A stretch of DNA of 64,000 nucleotides from Cryptomeria japonica (taxonomy: Eukaryota; Streptophyta; Pinopsida; Cupressales; Cupressaceae): positions 526,667,137 through 526,731,136 of the forward strand of contig NC_081414.1 of assembly GCF_030272615.1 (NCBI RefSeq). The letters run 5' to 3'. This document shows positions 36,628 through 49,596 of this stretch, one piece after another. The position numbers were made by a program, and so were the translations under genes. Each line of letters begins with the position of its first letter. Positions within the stretch are counted from its first letter, which is position 1. The notes below the pieces were generated by a model that saw nothing but the letters and a program-made list of their open reading frames with translations, did no database searches and was not told the origin of the DNA.

Positions 36628-39537
36628 CTAATTCTTCCCATCTAGCCTTTGACCACACTTCTGGATATGTCGAAGATATCCTTCATATTTATATGTGCAG
36701 GCATTGAAGATGATGTCTCTAACTGCTACCTCCATTGTAATAAAACTCTCAACATGTTCCCTTATTTTATGCATATCCAAAGTATCTGCATGAGCAATAC
36801 TAAGGGTTGAACTGAGTTGAGATCTGCATTTGGTAATCCACTAGTCTTTATCCTTTATAACCCCTGTATCATCTACCACACTTGGGAATCCATTATTAAC
36901 AATCCCCTGACACTCCTCATATTCAATTTTCAACTCTATTGTGAATTTTTCATGAGTGCCAATCAATTTTTTTACCTTATTGATCCTTTTGTCACTCACT
37001 ATCTAATCCTGCAGTAACATGTTTAACTGATCCAAAATGCACTAGTGTGACACTGTGTTATCCATGTTTCTCTGGTAGACAATCCAGAATTCCTCTAGTA
37101 CTTTCAGCAGATTCTCAAATCTTTTAGACAATAAGACACATGTTGTGTCTATCCTTATGTTTTGCATTATTTCCTTCAACTTTTTGTTTTCTTTGTGCAA
37201 TTCTTCACACTTCTTTTTCAGTTTTGACTCATCTGCTATATGGGGTAAAGATTGGCCCTTGTTTCTTAAGAGTTCCTCATACAATAATTTGCATTTTCCT
37301 GTTTCTCTTACCAGCATCTTCATTTGTGCTTTATTTAATCTTGAAATATCAACTCCCATATCCATTGTGACCATGGGATCAACTTCATCATGTGTCCAAA
37401 ACCCTTGTCCACATCTATGATCTTTGGCCTCTTATTTGGAGGATAGAGGGCCCACAAACGCATAGCCTCATCATCTAGATCATATCTTGATCTAATGAAG
37501 ATGCCATTCACGCCCTAAATGTCTAACTTGAAGTCCTTCTTCTTTGAATGCAATAGGCTATCAAAAATAAAGGATGCACTAAGATCCCAGCCTAGAAAGA
37601 GGATAATTACTACCTCTACAAGAAGTTGCCTTCCCCTTTGAGGGGTCATGCCTCTACCTCTACATCCATATCTGCCTTCAGTTTTCTAAGCATCTCTGCC
37701 TCATTTTCTGGTGTTACATCAGGCATTGCTTCTCTTAGCCTCTTTCCTTTGAAATGATACAAGGACTTAAATTCCTTCGATTTGATGAATTCATCATTAG
37801 ACACAAAAGAAGTGTGCTCTTCTAACCTAACATCAACATCGCCATTCATCCTAGCCACAAATTGGTCTTGTGCTTCAGGTTCCTCCTCTCTTTCAAGCAT
37901 TCAAAATCTTGAAACAGGCTCATTTTCACCCGATTCACTCTTAGCTTCTTCTTCTTCCATTTCTTGGAGTCTTTGTCTCTTTTCTTCCAGTTTTTGGTTC
38001 AAATCCTAAAATACCTGCATAGCCTCCTCAGATTCCTTGTTTCTGAAGATGTCCAAGGCTTCAACATGTTCATGAAAATAGTCACCCAGATTTTGCCCCT
38101 TTCTGCTCTAGTGTATGTAACCCTCTGAGTCATAATTATTTCGGCTTTTGTGCTCATAGAGGTTATAATCTTCTATCAACCTCTTGTCAATGACTTCATA
38201 TGCCTTTGTGGATACAATAGTGAAGTCACCAAAATGTAGAGTCTCGGGCAGAAAAACTTGCTTGTGTGCACCCCCAAATTGTTGTGCATTAGAGACACTC
38301 ATTTGTCTCACAAGCTCTAGGTAGGCAATTTTGTTAGGCACAAATTTTGGTAGCACATAAGGTGCACCTTCGAATCCAAACACTCTAACATATGTGAAAT
38401 CCTGGCATACATACTAGTCACCCCAATTATGATCAACCCTGGTATCCCTATGTTCATGGGGTCTAGGAAATCTTTTGATTTCTTCTGAAAATGATCCATC
38501 AAAAGTAACCCCAAAAACTTTGTACAATGGTTGCACAAAAAAATCTTCAAATTTGACATAATGAGATCTCATGAACTGAGAATCCCACAGTGATACCCAT
38601 AGTTGTACTGGTTGCTCCTATCCATCCTTGCCATGAACATTTAGCTTCAATTCCTCAGGCCACAACCCCTTGTGTCATCCATAAAACAAAATAATATGCA
38701 TCAATAATGAATAAAACTTAAAAGATTTGTCAGGGTTATTATGAATGCTTAAGAAACCCTCATGTATCTTCTCAACTGTGTAATTACCATAATCAACCTG
38801 TCTTGGCTCATGCATTTGTGTGTTAGCAGCAAGAACCAAAGGTCCTATCCAAGCTGCGTCTAGAACCTCGACTCCTCCCACTTGACCGCATGCAATATAT
38901 GTAAATTGCAGATACTACCTAAAAATGTTGATATCAAATGAGGGTCGTCTTCATCTATTAACTTTCCTTTCTCAGTCTTATGTATGGCCAAATTCCACCC
39001 ATTGTATAATGTATCCATCTTTGTATACTCTAACTCCAGTTTCTCAAAAGACAGAGGCACATCAGATTCAAACCCAAGATCAAAAACCTCCTGAATTATG
39101 GCTACTAAGATACGGATGAATGCATCACCATTTGGCAATTGAATACATCTCTTTGTGCCATTATAAGCCCTAGCCAATGTTTTCATCAACTGAATATTCA
39201 CAAAGACATTAGGAACCACAAGTTTACCTAGTCCAGTTGTCCACGGGTTTGAGATTGGGGTTGGCTTGCTTCTTCATGAATAATGATACAAGAACAACTC
39301 GTGACCTCTGACCCTAGTCCAGACATCACCAATTTCCTTGAAATCATCTTCTAATTGGTCACGGATAGGCAAATTAGTCTTAGATCTTCGAGATTTGGCT
39401 CCTGGTGAGCTCATTTGGTCAATCATATCTTGGTTTAACTTTCGTTTCTACGCTCCTTCCCCACCTTTAGACTTCTTCAAAGTGCTCTTAGAGACCTCAG
39501 TGACCTTCCTCTTGCCCTTTGAACTAGAACCCTCCAT
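36628..39537 (-). pseudogene. LTR-encoded protein of unknown function, right copy (degenerate)
   Basis: Counterpart of 16310-19184. Start at 39537 (MEGSSSKGKRKV), then one TAG (again where CAG is likely) before KRKLNQDMID. Other open pieces: 39219-38860 (VPNVFVNIQLMKTLARAYN, YNGWNLAIHKTEKG), 38881-38675 (EVLDAAWIGPLVLAANTQM), 38559-38317, 38383-38108, 37900-37646 and 37374-37042, the last with a clear Lys/Glu heptad-like coiled coil (CEELHKENKKLKEI). At least four frame changes. It is on the same strand as gag-pol and would lie 5' of gag within the 5' LTR. Function unknown. Confidence 0.7.
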
Positions 39538-39779
39538 ATTTGAGTCCTTCAAGCCTTTTGAAAATTCAATTTTTTTGCAATTTAATTCTGCTTTGATCTC
39601 TCTGTTTGCTTAATTCTGCTATGCAAAATCCTTATACCAGCTTCTATATAAAGATTTAATACACCAGGAGCATTTACTCAATTGAAATGGTGCTCTGATT
39701 CGACTCGTGTAAGCACAGAGCTATTTGTTGCCTGTATTTAATAATGGCGGGTGGATTCGTTGAGATCAAATTTTGCAAC

Positions 39780-40800
39780 GGCTAGTTGTCATAACTCCTC
39801 CTGATAATTCAATCATTTGGTGCCACCCATCCTTTTGATCGGCATAGGTCTCACCGATCACTCTATTGGGTATCAACGTAGCTCATTTGTTATCATCTTG
39901 ATGGTAATAACTTCCCCAATGGCTCTGCCTTCTAGCTAGGCTTTTCCTTTACCTTTATATCACATCGACGTAGGTCATTCTGATATACCCTCCTTCTATT
40001 CCTTCATGGCATTCTGCCCATTGGGTATCGGCATAACTCCAAATACGCTCCTCTGATGGTTTAAGTTATCCCGATGAGTCCTCCTTCGTAGTCCCCATCT
40101 CATTTGTTACATTGGGTCACCTTATCGGGTATCGGAACAACTCACTTTATGTTTCTCCGATGACCCGATGTCATCAACTTTGCACTTATGTATCTTTTAT
40201 TCCTCTGGTCTATCAGCATACGTTTCCCCGATGAGATCTCCTCGTTCGCACCTACCTCCGCTTTCTCATCGGGTATCGATGTAACAAAAGATGTCTCTTC
40301 CCGATGAGGCGATAATATCCTGATGACTTCATCTTCGATCGGTGTAACTCATCCCGATCAAGTCTCTTTCTCCGTGCCCAGCTTGTCTTCCTCATCGGGT
40401 ATCTACATAACCTAAAACACCTCTCACCGATAGTTTAAGTTACCCCGATGACTTAGTATTTTCCTCCTTTTGGTATCGCCTCATCATAGTAAGTCATGCC
40501 GATGACACCACTTTTGCCACCTAGCCCATCGAGTATCGGGGTAGCATGAGATGACACTTTCTGATGGCCCAATGACATTGTCGACCTCTACTTCGCATTC
40601 TCATTCATTGGTGTAAGTTGTACCGATAACCTCATCGGCTATTGGCACAACACTTTTCTCATGCCCCCGATAGTGAATGTTATGTCGATGAAACCCTCCT
40701 TATGAACTTCCTTTTGGTTCGCCTTTGGAATGGTCAATCTAGGTCATGCTGATAGGTTCTTTCATTGTTTCGGCTAGTCGGTCTTGTTAGGGTAACTTAC
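39780..40800 (-). repeat. ATCGG-word array in the right Tat-like LTR
   Basis: Same arrangement as at 19440-20470, with CATCGGGTATCG and CCCGATGA words recurring every 30-60 bp. Confidence 0.8.
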
Positions 40801-41174
40801 GTTGATAGCTCAAATTTGATAATTATGCTAATTAAGCTCCTCTTCATATGTTGTTTACACTTCCAACCTTCCATAGAAACTTCATATGTGTTAATAAATA
40901 TCAAAGTCTATCACATAGGCCCACTAAATGTCTTTATAAGGATCCCAATACTATTATGATGAAACTTCCTCATGTAGTCCCTATTCAGTGCCAACCCTTA
41001 GCATTCCCCAGCGGTACTTGTTCAATTTTGAAAATAGGTCACAGTAGGATCCTTCTAATACTGCAACATACTTCCTGCATATTCAATCCAGCAATAAATG
41101 CTCTTATGATGAAAATGTACATATAAAACATCACACAAATAGCACAGAATATTTTGCAAAAATATGTGCTAACA

Positions 41175-43439
41175 AAGCCAAGAATAAACATGATCCAAAG
41201 ATAAATCCAAATACATTAAAATCCTCAAAATTGAGGCAAAACACATCCCACTTGAGCCATGATATCAATCCTCAACAACAAGGAATTCATCTTCTTGCTG
41301 AAGCAATACAACGCATATGAAACCACCTCAATGGTAGGGCACAAAACCACTTACCGGAGCATAAACATCATAATAACATCAAAATGAATCCATACACATC
41401 ACTGAGAAACTCAAAACAAACATACAAAGCCTTTGGAAGAACCCCAAAATTAGACTGACAAAACCTAGATCTAGGAAACCCTAAATCCTGCAAACTACAA
41501 GCAGAATTGTACTTTTGAAACCCATAATAGCAAATATGATTCACATAATTGCGCATATGATTCGCAAAATTGCGCATATGATACACAAAATTGCACATAT
41601 GATTCATGTTTTAGCACATATGACTTAGAATGCATATTTGAGGAAAAATGAAGGAAATAAGGGGGTAAACACACCCAATTTTAAGCATAGACTTTAAAAT
41701 AGGTAAAACACACTCCCATAAGGTGCAGAAGAAATAAAATGACACTTAGAAAACATTCTAAGAGAGTTTAACAGAGTTACATGATCATAACTACACTCAG
41801 AAGTTCACGGGAAGGTACCTAGCTCCCATATTAGCAAAGAGAGATGCAATAGTGTAATAATAGATACAAGGAAGCAATACAAAGGCCTTCCAAACTCTCT
41901 AATATCTCTCAACGCTCTCACAAGAAAGGATAACTAGAAATTGCAACTCACAGGTGGACAAAACTAAACTCCTGACATTCATAATTTCCTCTCAAAGTAA
42001 CACATACAATCACAAGGCTAGGGAGATGATAGAATACATTTAGGGAAATAAAAACAAAAACTCAAATCTTAAGGATTACAATAATAACGTAAGGATCTGT
42101 GACCAAGATCAAAACAAAGAAAGATACAGGGAAGCCATTCCCGATAGTCACATCCAAAATTCCAAAAATCAATTCCAATGTCAAATCACTTCCTCTAAAT
42201 CTTTCCAAATTAACAAATTAATTCTTAAAATCAATTCTAAATCCCCTGAACAATCTTTCAAACAAAACCGCAGACAAACTTGAACAAACACAATGCAGAC
42301 AATTTCTTTCCAAAAATCAAAGTCGAAGAACAAAGAAGCCAACCTGGAAACCACAATCCAATAATGGTAGATTCGAAGAAGAGAAACAATCCAACACTTC
42401 AAGCAATCCAATATTCAATCAAACTCAAAACCAAATCGAAAATCTAATTCCAAAATTCTACCAGATGATCAACCTGACAACATTCTCAAAAACCCATATA
42501 AATAAAAATTAAACCTCCAAACTATAGAAAAATTTCGACCGATCAGAAAATTCGGAAAAAAATATAATATACCTACCATACATAGTTTCGAGAAAAATAT
42601 TATTTACTTACCATTTGAAAATAACCAACCAAACGCAAGGGTAGGTAGACTTAATATTATTTTTGTTTATACAAACAAGACTAATGTAACAATACAAATA
42701 CAAATGGGATAGTAATAATAAATCAATAAATCAAACAAATCAAATAAATCAAATAGATTAATTAAATTAGTCTCAATCAAATACATACGAACTTCCACAA
42801 TAAATAATTATCAAATAATTAATTAACCAAATAAATAAATGATAGTCATACTATAGAATAAATTAATTTAAACATTAGTAAATTACATTACTCCAATTAT
42901 TAATTAAATAATAACCCACACTCACAACACCTCAAACAATCCGACAAAAGGGTCAACATCGATACAAGACTCTAACCACTGACTTGCGTTGTGGCGCAAA
43001 TTGACAAGGTGAACAACTAAGCCTAGAGTGAGTGAAAGAAACCCATGCCATCTCCAACAACTTTCCATTGAGATAGGAAACGCTTAGACCTGTGAGACTA
43101 GGTGGAGTCGATGTCAGGTACCTGCAATCCTGCAACCACAATACGATACATATACAACATATATCCATCATGATAAACAAGCAAGTGAAAAGAGAATTGC
43201 AACACCTTATCATTCTCGTAATGAGTGATAAGGCATCGTCCCTTTCAGAAGACAGTCACACAATAACAACATCAATACATTGCATGAAACCATAATAACC
43301 AAATATATATTTCAATACATAGCAATATATATTTCTATTAGTTTTGCCCTCCTGAATTATATGCACTAGTGATATGTCGATATTGGGTTTAAGGGTTTCA
43401 AATTTAACTGTTTAAGGGATTCGATCTCATATATATACA

Positions 43440-43440
<1 letters not shown>
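41175..43440. other. Repeat-derived DNA without recognised genes; possible continuation of the minus gypsy LTR
   Basis: No coding region was recognised. This is where sequence outside the Tat-like insertion resumes, so it may be the rest of the LTR at 13728-15289. A possible LTR start on the minus strand is TGTGACTGTC at about 43260. Composition is A-rich. A 21-bp minisatellite lies at 41536-41619. Confidence 0.45.
41536..41619 (+). repeat. 21-bp minisatellite
   Basis: Four units of exactly 21 bp (41536, 41557, 41578, 41599) with the core ATGATTCNCAAAATTGCGCAT. The second and third units are closest to each other. A fifth is truncated. Confidence 0.9.
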
Positions 43441-43486
<46 letters not shown>

Positions 43487-43560
43487 ATGCATACATACAT
43501 ATACTAGTTATATGTCAAACTAGGGTTTTAGGGTTTCAATTTCACTGTTTAAGGGATTCA
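43380..43560 (+). repeat. Two copies of a unit with TTTAAGGGTTTCAA words
   Basis: 'tatgtcgatattgggtttaa' (about 43375) and 'tatgtcaaactagggtttta' (about 43508) each lead into 'gggtttcaa...actgtttaagggattc', 'atctcatatata'. They are about 130 bp apart and separated by (TG)n. The same words make up the array at 47555-49310. Confidence 0.75.
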
Positions 43561-43561
43561 A

Positions 43562-43598
<37 letters not shown>

Positions 43599-43669
43599 TG
43601 TATGTATGTATATTATACATGCATGCATATACATATATGTATATAGATGTACATATGTATGTATGTATT

Positions 43670-43730
<61 letters not shown>

Positions 43731-43735
43731 GTGTA
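43444..43735 (+). repeat. Compound microsatellite (TG)n, (TA)n, (TATATG)n
   Basis: (TG)n at about 43444-43485, (TA)n at about 43566-43594, and about ten copies of a TATATG hexamer at 43670-43730. Open frames here are artefacts of the repeat. Confidence 0.95.
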
Positions 43736-43799
43736 CACCCACACATATATATACATTGTATACATATATATGTGTTGCCTATTTTCTCTTTTGAGCCAA

Positions 43800-46700
43800 A
43801 ATAGTCTGAAAACAGCTAATAAAGTCTTTAGATCCTAAATTCAAAAGGGCTAAACATCTAAATAGTGTCAATATAGATGGAGTAAATAAAGCTTTTTGTT
43901 TAATTTATATCCTACTTGAAAAAGGGGGTTAAAAGGTACTTTCCACCCCAACACAAGGTCAAAGCATTTAATTTAATGTGTTGGAGGGATTTTGAAATTT
44001 AAAAGAAAAGGAAATTTTCACGTTGCATGGATAATCAAAGGTCAAATTTGCCTTTGCCATGTAATATACCAAATCTACAGAAAGAAAGCTACATTTTTCT
44101 GCAAGTTTTCTCATACAGATTTCCAATGGCGGCTATATGCATGGTGATCTCTTTGATGATGGCTTAAAGAGCCAGTCAAGAGCTTATTTATCTTCCTCCA
44201 TTGGTAGTTTTCTTAAATAAAAGAGGGTGTTATTCAATATATCTACAATTCTTAAGAATGTGAACGTGAAATCTCAGAGTTATTCGCGAGATTTTAGATC
44301 TATGCATATGTGAAAAGGTTCTAGTCAAAACCATGCAATATTTCAATATCTTTCACTTACCTTAAAGGCCATGAAAGGGGGTCTTCATTTAACATTCTAA
44401 CGAGTTCTTAAGGATTTTCAATGAAGGAAGAGTCAGTTAAGGGTTACAAAAGATCCATATCTTCAAATTTGTGAATACCATGCATGTATATCATACTAAA
44501 TAGGTCTACCTTTTTACCTTCCTCCTTCTATTGTATTCCATGAAAGAAGCAAGGTTTATTGCACATGTTGTAAAATGGTATTCTTAAATACAAATTGTGA
44601 TTTAGACAAGTGCAGTAATAATACTAAAACCCCTAAGTTGTAATAAAGATATGAGAATGGTATGGTTTCTTATTGCAATATTATTTGTTAACTCTTCAAG
44701 CCTTTAGGGTATCATTTTGAGCAAACAGTGAGCAACCTTGAGCTTTTAAATTTCTTAAGGTTAATCTTGAAGAAGCCAATAGCTCAAAAACCATTGCAAA
44801 AGATTAATATCAGAAACCACAAGAGTCTTAGACTTGTAGAAAGAACATAGGTTACAATCATGTAAGAAATCCCCCAAGGTTGTAGTGGTCCAAAACATTG
44901 CCATTTGGAGAAAGGACTGAGGATCCATGGTCATGTGAAGTCATAAGAATGATCATGGCATTGAATACATGATAGAGAAGTCATAACAGTATTGACACCA
45001 AGGTGGCCATAAGCATTAAGACCTATGACAATGCATGATCTCTCAAGAAGCATAAGCATTTCTTTTGAAGGTAGTCTTGAAAGACAAAGACATTTTAAAG
45101 GACAGAAGCCTTTGGATGAGGAAAAGGGTATGAGACAGTGTTGAAGATCATAAACCTATCACGGAGATAGAGGAGATATCATAGAGCAATAGAGAAGCCA
45201 ATCAAAGAGAACCAAGAAAAGATATAAGAGCCTTTCACTGTCTACAACCATATGTCAAAACAATGAAAACTTCAAAGAGGTCTTAATCATAGAAGTTGGA
45301 GTAAGCACAAATAATAACACATCTCATTTCTTGATGTGCACATGAATAACATCAGAAAAGTCAAAACACTATCATAAAGGGTCATCACAGATTAGAACAA
45401 CTTATGATCAAACCTTTTTAGAAGCACCAAGGACTCCATATAGTGCTAGTGCTTTGAGTTTGTAGCTCCATTAAGAATAGTCATAAATAATGTTGCCACA
45501 AAGGTTTTTTGACAGGGGAATCACTAAATAATAGTTATAAAGGACGCAATCCTTATATACCCCTTCATACGAGACAATCTTCATAACTATTGTAACAAGC
45601 ATAGAGCAACCTTTTCTCTATCAATGCCATCATTTGCAGAAGAGAGCAACCTTATCAATAAGGGTATCAAACACAAAGCAACCACATGTCCAAAAAATAT
45701 CCCAAGATGCAACATTATTACATCAATAATATAAACATGGGAAAAGCAAGGTCATTGTCCATTGACACAAAATCATAGTTTATTACCTTAGGACATTGAA
45801 TACTTTGAGTAGTCTACGAGAACAAAGTACTTTAAGTAAAAAATGCTCAGACTCCTAGGACAGAGAGCCAATAGAGATTACCAAAGATCAAAGTTGAGTT
45901 TCAGCATTAATACAAGCAATGAGATCAATGAACAATGAAATTCCACTAAACTGGAGATGACTGTGATAGAACAGTGCCATCTCAAGAAGTCACAAAGCTA
46001 GCAGGCCATTGAAGATACCTAAATGGATCAGTCCCACAAGGAATTAATATCGTTAAAGAGAAAAGGAGCAAGGCTCCATCACAGTTCCATGAGGATAAAG
46101 GAGTTAAGAGCATAAGATTGTCTTCATCGGCATATAAGAACAACAAATGCAGCCCTAATGACAATGAATATTGAAGGAACGCCATTGAAAACAATCATTT
46201 GTAGAGAAAGGAAAATAGTAGCAACATTTGTGACAATACAAAAGCCTATAAAAGATCAAAGGTATTCGACACTCCATGAGAATGTTTATAATCACCCAAA
46301 GTGTAGCAACAGTCACAATATCTGAATGAAAGAAGACAGTCAACTGAGGTTTCTAATATTGTGATCTTAAGAAGCAAGCATCATAGTGATTGGAGCATTC
46401 GGCATCAAAGATACAAGGCAGTGAGGGTAGGACAAAATATAGTCCTAACTTATCTCAATTAAAGAATACTTTCAAAAAGACAAAGGACAGTGATTGGTCT
46501 TAAAGACAAAGTCATAGTGAAGAAAAGCACATTGATTAGACCAAGACATAGTAGATTTGGTACAAAATATGAAAAGAGCGGCATCTTCTATGCTACAAAT
46601 GAAGAGTTGCATATTAAAGTTGTAATCTACAAGAGAGGATGAGGTGTTTTGATCCTTAAAAAGGCCTTCCTACATGATTTAATGATATCATAAGGTATAC

Positions 46701-47175
46701 ATATGCATAACAACAACTTTGAGCCAAAATATCTCAGTTTTGAAATAATGAAAGAGTCCTAAGTGCATGAAATAGGATAAATTCGACCTCTTTGTTTCAA
46801 GGAGAGTTGGCAAACAATTGAATCATCATGCACCAATCCAAAGATTATCTAGAGAAGCAAGAGTAAAATTTCAGTTCATGTATCACTTGAGTCATAAAAG
46901 GTGGAGTTTTGATGAGTTAGCTTCAGTTCTATGGACAACTAAAGAGCCCACACGAGTTCTACATCACTTGGCATTGTGTTTGTAGTAGTCTAACTCCAAT
47001 TACAAGTAGTTTTGACCCCGATTCTAAATGCATTTTAATCAAATTCGACCAAAGAGGCCTTTATCATGCAAGATGAAGATAATTACAAGAAATGAAGACC
47101 AAAGTTCAACCTAAAATCAAGGAGGCACAATCAGTTGCAGCTTTCAATTCAAGGAGACTTCCTTTTCTATAAGAC
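43800..47175. other. A-rich unassigned DNA
   Basis: No gene or transposon domain was recognised in either strand. Words such as 'agcaacctt' and 'aagcat(c/a)ata' recur loosely, as in an old, highly diverged repeat. The same flavour of sequence is seen at 61.3-63.8 kb. Confidence 0.5.
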
Positions 47176-47176
47176 C

Positions 47177-47512
<336 letters not shown>

Positions 47513-47554
47513 ACTGCAAGGAAGAGTGTATTGTATACCCTTAAACCAATGCAA

Positions 47555-49310
47555 GGAATGGTATACTCAATTGTGTTTAAGGGTTTCAATTTCACTATTA
47601 ATGTTTAAGGGTTTAAGGATTTCAATTTGACAGTTGTAAGGATTCAATTTCATACATACATACGTACATAAATAAATACATATACACATACTCACAAATA
47701 TATATAGACATAGACATATGTATTGAGTTGAATGTTTTCAATTTCACAATTAATGTTGGGTTTAAAGTTTTCAATTTCACAATTAATATTGGGTTTAAGG
47801 TTTTCAATCTCACTGTTGAAGAGTAACTAAGTTTATTGGGTTTAAGGTGTACAATTTCATTGTTTAATGGAAACTTAGTATTAAAGGAACTTCACAAACT
47901 ATTGAAGGAACTTGGCAACTATTAAAAAAAACTAAGAAATAAAGGAGCTTCAACAATGAAACTAATTATTAATTAAACCCTTCACAACTATTAAAGGAAA
48001 TTGGTTGTACAATTGAATGAGAGTAAAGGATAGTAAATGAATGCAACTAAGTATACAGTGCAGAGATATAATAGAATCAATCAATATTACATAAATTGAA
48101 TCCCTAAAACAGTTCAATTGAAATTGAAACACTTCAACATTCAATTTGAAACTACCTAACAATGAAATTGAAACTGAAACTCGTTACAGTGAAATTGTAA
48201 ACCCTTCAATAATGAAATTGAAACCGTTAAAGCCCAACTAAAACTGTGAAATTGAAGCCCTCAAACCCTTAAACATTAAAAGTGAAATTGAATCCCTTAA
48301 TATGTTGAATTGAATCCCTAAAACAATGAAATTGAAACACAACATTGAAATTGAAACCCTTCAACCCAATCAAAACTTTCAAATTGTACACCTGAAACTC
48401 TAAAATGTTAAAAGGGAAACCCGTAAACAATGAAATTGAATCCATTAAAATCTTAAATTGAATCCGTAAAATAGTTAAATTGAAACCCTTAAGCCCAATT
48501 GAAACAGTGAAATAGAAGCCCTTAAACCCTAAAACATTAATAGTGAAATTCTAAACCCCTAAACAATAAGAGTGAAATTGAAACCCTTAATCTATTATGT
48601 TGAAGGGTTTCGAGTTTACCATTGCACAGATTCAATTTAACTGTTTGAAACAATGAAAGTGAAATCCCAAAACCCTTAAACATTAACGGTGAAATTGGCA
48701 ATAGTGAAATCGAAACCATTAAACCCAACATTAATAGTTAAATTTAAACCCTTCTATAGATTAACATTGAAATTGTAAACCCTTAAACATCAACAGTGAA
48801 ATTGAATCCCATGTTTTGTTAAATCGAATCCCTAAAATAGTTAAATTCAAACCCTTCAACGATGAAGTTGAAACCATTCAACCCAAATGAAACATTGAAT
48901 TTGAACCCCTAAAACCCTAAAACATTAACAGTGAAATTGCAAACACATTTACAGTGAAATTGAATCCCTTAACTTAAATTGAATCCATAATACAATGAAA
49001 ATGAAACCCTTCAGCCCAATTCAAATATTGAATTTGAAGCTCTTAAACCCTTAAACATTAACAGTGAAATTCTAAACTCGTAAACATTAACATTGAAATT
49101 GAAACCCTGAATCTGCTCAATTGATTTCGTGCAACAGTAAAATTGAAACCCTTCAACATTGAAAGTGAAACCCTTAAACCAAATTGAACAATGAATTTGA
49201 AACCCTTAAACATCAACGGTGAAATTGTAAACTATTAAGCCAACTGTTGACAGTGATGCTCAAAATCAAAACCATTAAACCCAATATTAACAGTGATGCT
49301 TGAAATGAAT
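47555..49310. repeat. Degenerate minisatellite with AAACCCTTAAAC / AGTGAAATTGAA words
   Basis: Roughly 1.75 kb of diverged units of about 30-35 bp, alternating 'aaacccttaaacattaacag' and 'tgaaattgaa(t/a)ccc'. It runs reverse-complemented at the left (47555-47830, GGGTTTAAGG) and direct thereafter. Telomere-like AAACCCT occurs many times but never as an uninterrupted tandem. Confidence 0.85.
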
Positions 49311-49596
49311 TTTTTTGTATTCATAGGTCACTATTAAAATGTCAGTAAAGCTAGAATAGAGGAGTATGATTCCCTTTTTTTATGTATTTGTGTTTATGAA
49401 CACAAAATGTAGTGTTCAGAAACACAAAGACATGCACAAACGTCGCAAAATAAGCAAACAAAACAATGGAGGACATCACAGTTAGAGCACAACCACAAAA
49501 ACATAAAACTAAAGGATAAACTGCATAATCAAAGACATCAAACACAAAAAAGCACACAACTGAAATTGGTGGGCCTTAGTGAGGAGAAATTCTCAC

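Larger units (their letters stand above)
15290..41174 (-). mobile_element. Giant Tat/Ogre-like Ty3/gypsy retrotransposon, interrupted by a nested chromovirus
   Basis: Minus-strand element with LTRs at 15290-28680 (split by the insertion) and 35604-41174, and a 6.9-kb internal region. Order in sense direction: PBS, gag, protease, extra RNase H, RT, RNase H, integrase. Without the nested element it would be about 18 kb. The flanks GAGCC (15285-15289) and AAGCC (41175-41179) look like a 5-bp target duplication with one mismatch. LTRs differ by roughly 6-7% in the stretch compared by eye. Assignment to the Tat lineage rests on the RT motifs, PBS type and second RNase H. Confidence 0.9.
35604..41174 (-). 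repeat. Right (5') LTR of the Tat-like element, 5.57 kb
   Basis: Uninterrupted copy, TGTTGGTTCC...GTGCTAACA, 5571 bp. It contains the unknown reading region (36628-39537), the ATCGG-word array (about 39780-40800) and a C-homopolymer near 36582-36595. Confidence 0.95.

Noticed and set aside
15290-41174. CRISPR-like array from the ATCGG words
   Set aside because: Spacing and repeat sequence are irregular, the genome is eukaryotic and no cas-like gene is present.
43447-43838. Long open frames coding CVCVCV, YIYIYI and similar
   Set aside because: Products of dinucleotide and hexanucleotide microsatellites, open on both strands.
44127-44168. ATG GCG GCT start in good context (MAAICMVISLMMA)
   Set aside because: Only 13 codons, no donor site at the right place and no continuing exon recognised.
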